Part shown: in pieces, positions 23,001 to 32,000 of the stretch
Position numbering within the stretch: position 1 is the first letter of the stretch
How the letters are laid out: the number at the start of each line of letters is the position of its first letter
NCBI RefSeq assembly: GCF_041734735.1
Contig: NC_134904.1
Span: 41,499,148 to 41,563,147, forward strand
Direction of reading: 5' to 3'
Length of the DNA stretch: 64,000 nt
Origin: Babylonia areolata
Lineage: Eukaryota > Mollusca > Gastropoda > Neogastropoda > Buccinidae
Translations under genes and position numbers: made by a program
The notes under the pieces: generated by a model
Database searches by the model: none
The model's input: the letters and a program-made list of their open reading frames with translations, nothing else
Told to the model about the DNA's origin: nothing

Positions 23001-26000
23001 CAGGTAAGCTCCCTCTCCTACCTCTGGGTACAGCACCGGCAAGTTTAAAGACGTCAGGTAAGCTCCCTCAACTACCTCTGGGTACAGCACTGGCAAGTTT
23101 AAAGACGCCAGGCAGTAAGGAGTGTAGAGTGTCATGGTGAGTGTGTGTGTGTGTGTGTGTGCAGGGACCATGTTGTAACTGAAGGCAGTAACGAGTGTTG
23201 TGATGTGTTCAGGGACCATGTTGTAACTGAAGGCAGTAAAGTGTTGTGATGTGTGCAGGGACCATGTTGTAACTGAAGGCAGTAAAGTGTTGTGATGTGT
23301 GCAGGGACCATGTTGTAACTGAAGGCAGTAAAGTGTTGTGATGTGTGCAGGGACCATGTTGTAACTGAAGGCAGTAAGAGTTGTGGTGTGTGCAGGGACC
23401 ATGTTGTAACTGAAGGCAGTAAGAGTTGTGATGTGTGCAGGGACCATGTTGTAACTGAAGGCAGTAAGAGTTGTGGTGTGTGCAGGGACCATGTTGTAAC
23501 TGAAGGCAGTAAGAGTTGTGGTGTGTGCAGGTACCATGTTGTAACTGAAGGCAGTAAGAGTTGTGGTGTGTGCAGGGACCATGCCCAGAAGGCCATAGAG
23601 ATCCTGTGTCACATCTTGCCTGCTGACCACCTTCTCCTGTCCTCGTCCAAAAGGGTCAAAGGTAGGACTTTCATGATATCCTCTGCTGGACACACCATTT
23701 CACTTTTCTGAAGGAAATCTTTATTTTTAACTTGATTGAAATCATACCTAGACTGAAACAGACTCATCAGAAATTGTCCTTTTTTGATCTTTTCCAATGT
23801 TTTTTATATAATTTTATGTGAAGTGAGCGAGATGTGGACGGATTGGTCCTTCTGACATTGTTTTAATTGACCTTTTCACATTATTTTGTGTTCTGTTTTA
23901 GTAATTTGAAGCACTGGCAGTTAGTCAGATCAAAATGTCTTCTTCACAGTCAGCGGTGTTGTGAGTCAGCTTAGTTTGATTTGTAATGGCCCCTGTGTGG
24001 TCAGCTTGGTTTGATTTGTAATGGCCCCTGTGTGGTCAGCTGTGGTCAGCTTGGTTTGATTTGTAATGGCCCCTGTGTGGTCAGCTTAGTTTGATTTGTA
24101 ATGGCCCCTGTGTGGTCAGCTTGGTTTGATTTGTAATCGCCCCTGTGTGGTCAGCTTGGTTTGATTTGTAATGGCCCCTGTGTGGTCAGCTGTGGTCAGC
24201 TTGGTTTGATTTGTAATGGCCCCTTTGTGGTCAGCTTGGTTTGATTTGTAATGGCCCCTTTGTGGTCAGCTGTGGTCAGCTTGGTTTGATTTGTAATGGC
24301 CCCTGTGTGGTCAGCTGTGGTCAGCTTGGTTTGATTTGTAATGGCCCCTTTGTGGTCAGCTTGGTTTGATTTGTAATGGCCTCTGTGTGGTCAGCTGTGG
24401 TCAGCTTGGTTTGATTTGTAATGGCCCCTGTGTGGTCAGCTGTGGTCAGCTTGGTTTGATTTGTAATGGCCCCTTTGTGGTCAGCTTGGTTTGATTTGTA
24501 ATGGCCTCTGTGTGGTCAGCTTGGTTTGATTTGTAATGGTCCCTGTGTGGTCAGCTTGGTTTGATTTGTAATGGTCCCTGTGTGGTCAGCTTGGTTTGAT
24601 TTGTAATGGCCTCTGTGTGGTCAGCTTGGTTTGATTTGTAATGGCCCCTGCGTGGTCAGCTTGGTTTGATTTGTAATGGCCTCTGTGTGGTCAGCTGTGG
24701 TCAGCTTGGTTTGATTTGTAATGGCCTCTGTGTGGTCAGCTGTGGTCAGCTTGGTTTGATTTGTAATGGCCCCTGTGTGGTCAGCTTGGTTTGATTTGTA
24801 GTGGCCTCTGTGTGGTCAGCTGTGGTCAGCTTGGTTTGATTTGTAATGGCCCCTTTGTGGTCAGCTTGGTTTGATTTGTAATGGCCCCTGTGTGGTCAGC
24901 TTGGTTTGATTTGTAGTGGCCTCTGTGTGGTCAGCTGTGGTCAGCTTGGTTTGATTTGTAATGGCCCCTTTGTGGTCAGCTTGGTTTGATTTGTAGTGGC
25001 CCCTGTGTGGTCAGCTTGGTTTGATTTGTAGTGGCCCCTGTGTGGTCAGCTTGGTTTGATTTGTAATGGCCCCTGTGTGGTCAGCTTGGTTTGATTTGTA
25101 ATGGCCCCTGTGTGGTCAGCTTGGTTTGATTTGTAGTGGCCTCTGTGTGGTCAGCTGTGGTCAGCTTGGTTTGATTTGTAATGGCCCCTTTGTGGTCAGC
25201 TTGGTTTGATTTGTAGTGGCCCCTGTGTGGTCAGCTTGGTTTGATTTGTAGTGGCCCCTGTGTGGTCAGCTTGGTTTGATTTGTAATGGCCCCTTTGTGG
25301 TCAGCTTGGTTTGATTTGTAGTGGCCCCTGTGTGGTCAGCTTGGTTTGATTTGTAGTGGCCCCTGTGTGGTCAGCTTGGTTTGATTTGTAATGGCCCCTG
25401 TGTGGTCAGCTTGGTTTGATTTGTAGTGGCCTCTGTGTGGTCAGCTTGGTTTGATTTGTAGTGGCCCCTGTGTGGTCAGCTTGGTTTGATTTGTAATGGC
25501 CCCATTGTGGTCAGCTTGGTTTGATTTGTAATGGCCCCTATGTGGTCAGCTTGGTTTGATTTGTAATGGCCCCATTGTGGTCAGCTGTGGTCAGGTTGGT
25601 TTGATTTGTAATGGCCCCTTTGTGGTCAGTGTGGTGTGGGGATGTAACTAGTGCAAGACATCACTAATCAACTTCCAGCCCAGACAGTGAAGACAGCTGC
25701 TGCCTCCTCAGCTGTTCTAACGGTCTTAATCAGACATGACTGATTGTCATACCTAAATATGATATGGTCCAAATATAGCAGTAATACACCCCCACTTTGA
25801 CTCCCTGGAGCCACACTGCAGTTTGATCCACAGCTCTGACCCTGGGGGAGATCGCCATGGACAGCCATGACAAGGAGCTGGGGAACGAGTTGTTGGGGAG
25901 GTTACATAGATGTATTATAAAACTGTATTGTTACATATATGTATTATAGACTATTGTTACATTGATGTATTACAGCAATGTATTATACATGTATTATAAG

Positions 26001-29000
26001 ACTGTATTGTTACATAGATGTATTATAGACTATTGTTACATTGATGTATTACAAGCACTGTATTATTACAAAGATGTATTATAGGACTGTATTGTTATAT
26101 AGAGATATTACAGTACTGCATTGTTACATAGAGATATTATAGTACTGTATTGTTAGATAGAGATATTATAGTACTGCATTGTTACATAGAGATATTATAG
26201 TACTGTATTGTTACATAGAGATATTACAGTACTGCATTGTTACATAGAGATATTACAGTACTGCATTGTTACATAGAGATATTACAGTACTGTATTGTTA
26301 CATAGAGATATTATAGTGCTGTATTGTTACATAGAGATATTATATTGCTGTATTGTTACATAGAGATATTACAGTACTGCATTGTTACATAGAGATATTA
26401 TAGTACTGCATTGTTACATAGAGATATTATAGTACTGTATTGTTACATAGAGATATTACAGTACTGCATTGTTACATAGAGATATTACAGTACTGCATTG
26501 TTACATAGAGATATTACAGTGCTGCATTGTTACATAAAGATATTATAGTACTGCATTGTTACATAGAGATATTATAGTACTGTATTGTTACATAGAGATA
26601 TTATAGTGCTGTATTGTTACATAGAGATATTACAGTGCTGCATTGTTACATAGAGATATTATAGTACTGCATTGTTACATAGAGATATTACAGTACTGCA
26701 TTGTTACATAGAGATATTATAGTACTGCATTGTTACATAGAGATATTACAGTACTGTATTGTTACATAGAGATATTATAGTGCTGTATTGTTACATAGAG
26801 ATATTATATTGCTGTATTGTTACATAGAGATATTACAGTACTGCATTGTTACATAAAGATATTATAGTACTGCATTGTTACATAGAGATATTACAGTACT
26901 GCATTGTTACATAGAGATATTATAGTACTGCATTGTTACATAGAGATATTACAGTACTGCATTGTTACATAGAGATATTATAGTACTGTATTGTTACATA
27001 GAGATATTATAGTGCTGTATTGTTACATAGAGATATTACAGTGCTGCATTGTTACATAGAGATATTATAGTACTGCATTGTTACATAGAGATATTATAGT
27101 ACTGCATTGTTACATAGAGATATTACAGTACTGCATTGTTACATAGAGATATTACAGTGCTGCATTGTTACATAAAGATATTATAGTACTGTATTGTTAC
27201 ATAGAGATATTACAGTACTGTATTGTTACATAGAGATATTACAGTACTGCATTGTTACATAGAGATATTACAGTGCTGCATTGTTACATAGAGATATTAT
27301 AGTACTGTATTGTTACATAGAGATATTACAGTACTGCATTGTTAGATAGAGATATTACAGTACAGAGATATTACAGTGCTGTATTGTTAGATAGAGATAT
27401 TACAGTACTGTACTGTATGTGGTCCACAGCTCTGATCCTGGAAGAGATCGCCTTCGACAGCCATGACAAGGAACTGGAGGACAAGTTGTTGGGCGAGGTT
27501 ACATAGATGTATTATTGGACTGTATTGTTACATAGATGTATTATTGGACTGTATTGTTACATAGATGTATTATTGGACTGTATTGTTACATAGATGTATT
27601 CTAGGACTGTACTGTATGTGGTCCACAGCTCTGATCCTGGAAGAGATCGCCATCGACAGCCATGACAAGGAACTGGAGGACAAGTTGTTGGGCGAGGCCC
27701 AGGAGCTGCACCTCTTCTCCCTCAGCACGGCACAGAAAGCCTTCGGGGAGAGCAACGTGCAGACAGCCAAGCACTATGGGAACCTGGGCCGCCTCTACCA
27801 GTCCATGCACAGATTCAAGGTCAAATGTTGATGATCGTCATCATCTTGATGATAATAATGATAATAATAATTATAATTATGATGATAAGAAGAAGCGCAT
27901 TGATATGGCATGTAATCTTGTCCTGAGATCCTGAAATCAAAGATTTCACACCAATACTTACGATGATAAGGATAATAATTATGATAAGAAGAAAGAATTA
28001 TAGACTGATATAGCACTTTAACCTGAGGCAGATTGTTTCACACCAATACTTAAAATGATATTTAATTACACATACTTAACCGTGACCCAACTAGTGCAGA
28101 CTCCGGCAGGGGTCTGACATTCCTGTCCTGTGCAAACTACTATCCGCCTATGCTGAGAAAACGAAAGTAGCTACGGCCGATAACCTCCCGGAAGTAGGTA
28201 AAGAAAATGAAAAAAGTAATAAAGGTATTTATATGGTGCTTAATCTTGTCCAATGATGAATCAAAATTTTACACCAATACTAATGATCATGATAAAAGTA
28301 TATATACTGCACTGAAACTTGTGCAGAGACAAATCATTCACTTTCACTTTCACACCAGTACCAATGATAATAATAATCAGTAGATGTAAATTATGTATAA
28401 TTATGTTTATGTTCAGGTATGCTTGTTTGTTTGTTTGTTGTTGGTTTTTTTGTTTTTTAGATCTTCTGTCAGAAAATTGAGAGCATGGTTGTCATGTTCT
28501 AGGTATATGTTGTGCATCAATATAACTGTACTTGTGCCTGATTTTATAATTCTGGATTTTTGTTGTTGTTTTTTTTGTTGTTGTTATTGACTCACTTGTG
28601 TAAACAAAGTGAGTCTATGTTATAACCTGGTGTTCAGTTGTGTGTGTATGTGTGTCCGTGGTAAACTTTAACATCGCCACTTTCTCGGGAAATACTTTGT
28701 CTTCCAATACCTAATTTGGCTTAAACATAGTATGAAAAAAATCTTCAGAATCATACCAATAATAGGTTGTAAGTTTCCTGAATTAAGCCATATTTCTGTA
28801 TCATTAAGGGTTTATTTTGTTGACGTTCATTCCAAAATCTGAAAATTCAAAAAACTGCTTCCCTCTTAGTTGCTGGAAGGTAGGTTGTGTTTGGTATGAA
28901 TCGACATGACCTCGTTTTTCTCATTTACAATTAATAGGAAAGAAATACAAATTCTGGTCAGAACACATACTGTGATACTAACTGCACCATCGATGTGTTT

Positions 29001-32000
29001 ACTGCGTATAAATATTCTAAAGCGGACTCTTAAGTTAACTGGAATGAACATAAAAGAAAACAGAATCAATCATTTCTTTCAGCCGGTTGTAGACTGGTTT
29101 GTGCAGATCTAGGGATCTGTCATATGCTTGAAGTGATGGCAACGTCTCCTTTAACGCCAAAATAAAAGAATTATCGAGATTCAGCAACGTCTCCTTTACC
29201 GCCAAAATAAAAGAATTATTGAGATACACACAAAAAAACATGCTTTAAACAGTGTTATTACATCCAATACAATGACATGTATTTATTGTATGAAGAAGAA
29301 AACAACAACATTGCTTTAAATATTAAATTTAGGCAAATGACTTGAGATGCGCCTCAGCAGAGGGGATTAGTCGGCTTGCTTTGGAACTGAACATGCCTGC
29401 TTCAGTCCCGCTCGCATGCCTTTCTTATTTCTCCCAAGCTTATTTATGTATCATATTTAATACAGAACATTTTTTTACAGTTTTTAAAATCTCTGTTTTT
29501 CTCCTCGTGATTCTTTTACTGGATAAAGCACAAAGCATGAGTGAGTCTTGAAGGCTTTGCCTCATGTTTTCCTGATTGGTTTTATTGTTGTTGTTGTTTA
29601 CCGATCCAGCATCATGTATTTGCAGTTTTTCAGTCCTGATACGGCCTTGAGAGTTTGGAAAGGATTTGACTGGTATGAGCAACAACAACAAGAAAAGAGA
29701 GAAAGAAAAAAAAAGAAAATCCTGTCTTGTTCCTGTCTACGATCATTATTATTCATGTGGAGCACATGGATCTCTAAAGTAAACCAGAGGAATGCGCTGT
29801 AGAAGTATCATTATTGTTATTATCATGGTTAATATCATCATCAGTATTACTGTTGTGTTGTTAGTATTATCATTATCATTATTATTCATGTGAAGCACAT
29901 GGATCTCTAAACTAAACCAGAGGAATGCGCTGTAGAAGTATCACTATTGTTATTATCATGGTTAATATCATCATCAGTATTACTGTTGTGTTGTTAGTAT
30001 TATCATTATCATTATTATTCATGTGAAACACATGGATCTCTAAACTAAACCTGAGGAATGCGCTGTAGAAGTATCATTATTATTAGTGTTTTCATTATTA
30101 TTGTTATTGTCATTATTACTATTATTGTTATTATCATCATCATTATCATTGTTATTATTATCATCATCATCAGTATTATTATTGTGTTATTATGATTATC
30201 ATCATCAGTATTGTCATTGTGTGATTATGATGATTGTTATCCCATGGTGTATGATGTGTTCAGGAGGCGGAGGAGATGCACCTGAAGGCGATAGAGATCA
30301 AGGAACGGCTGTTGGGTCAGGATGACTACGAGGTGTCGCTGTCCGTGGGCCACCTGGCCTCCCTCTATAACTACGACATGGGCAAGTACGAGGAGGCTGA
30401 GCGTCTCTACATGCGCTCCATCAACATCGGTAAGTGCTCTTTGTTTTTGGGGAGGAGGGGGGGGTGTGGGGGCGTTGTTTGGTGTGTATGTGTTTTGGGG
30501 GTGCAGGTTGTGGGGAGGGGGTTGAGGGTGGGGTGGTGGTGCAGGTTGAGGAGGTAGGGGGGTGGTGGTGCAGGTTTGGGGTGTGTGTTAGGGTTGCAGG
30601 TGTTTTGGTATGTGTGTTTTGAGGAGAGGTTAGCGGGGATTGGATGTCATTTGTTTTCGTGGAGGGTGAGAGAGGTAATACAGTGAGAAATTAGAGGATT
30701 AATTGAAGTAAATGTGCAGTTCAATACAGACCTGTTGAATATTTGGATCATGGCAAATTGTTCTGATTGAGGAAAAAAACAGCAACTGCACTTGATTGAA
30801 AAATAGCATGGTGGCATATCCCTCGAATCTGTGCAAAACCAGGGAGAAAGTGGAGGGGGCAAAACCAGCAAAACAAGATTCACTGCTATGTCCTGGAGCA
30901 TACCAGTGTTCCCACAGCCATGTGTGTCTGTGCACACCATGGTTTTCACATTTCACCTTGTTTGACATGGAACACACACACACACACATACACACATGTA
31001 AAATTTTGGAAACAGAAACAAAACAGTTCATCTAAATTAGAATTTCACAAGAACGCTGTGACAAATAATAAAAGTGAACCATATTAAGAAAATACAGCAA
31101 ATACACAACAAAGGAAAGCACTGACTATGTTTATGAATCAGCGCCCATGACTTAACAAATTGAACAGGGGAGATATAAATAAAAATATGCCGAAAGAGCA
31201 AAGACTGTTTGATACCTGTAACAGTTTAGAAGATGAGATCCGCCTTTTAGACAGATGTGTAAAATACAATATTTACAGACACAGATTCCTAATCGATATG
31301 TCATCCATATGCCAAGCCTTGTGAATTGATCCTGCTAACAGAATTACAGTCAAGGCTGGCGAAATTTGTTCACAAATGTTTCTTTTCTTAATATGTTCAT
31401 GTATATGTTATATGTTTTATTGTGGCTTATGAACCTGAAGGTTTTATAACAATGAAATATTCTATTCTGTTCTATTCACACACGTGCACACACATACTGA
31501 CTTGCACCTGTATTCGCACATTTTACTATCACATACACATACCAACACCTCCACCCCAACACACAACCCCCCAACCCCCAGACACCGCCCCCACCCCCCG
31601 CGCCCCCCAAACACACAGTACATGTGTATTTGTATTTCTTTTTATCACAACAGATTTCTCTGTGTGAAATTTGGGCTGCTCTCCCCAGGGAGAGCACATC
31701 ACTACACTACAGCGCCACCCATTTTTTTGGTATTTTTTCCTGCGTGCAGTTTTATTTGTTTTTCCTATCGAAGTGGATTTTTCTACAGAATTTTGACAGG
31801 AACATCCCTTTAGTGTGAGTGTCTGTGCAAGTAAGAACCTGTTTGGTGAAGCGTACAGCGGTCTGGAGTATGACTCTATGTGTGCAGGTAAGAACCTGTT
31901 TGGTGAAGCGTACAGCGGTCTGGAGTATGACTATATGTGTGCAGGTAAGAACCTGTTTGGTGAAGCATACAGCGGTCTGGAGTATGACTATATGTGTGCA

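Noticed and set aside
22670-23140. 156-codon ORF over exon 10 end and its donor array
   Set aside because: It is in a different frame from APPBP2 exon 10. In the gene's frame each unit ends AGG TAA.
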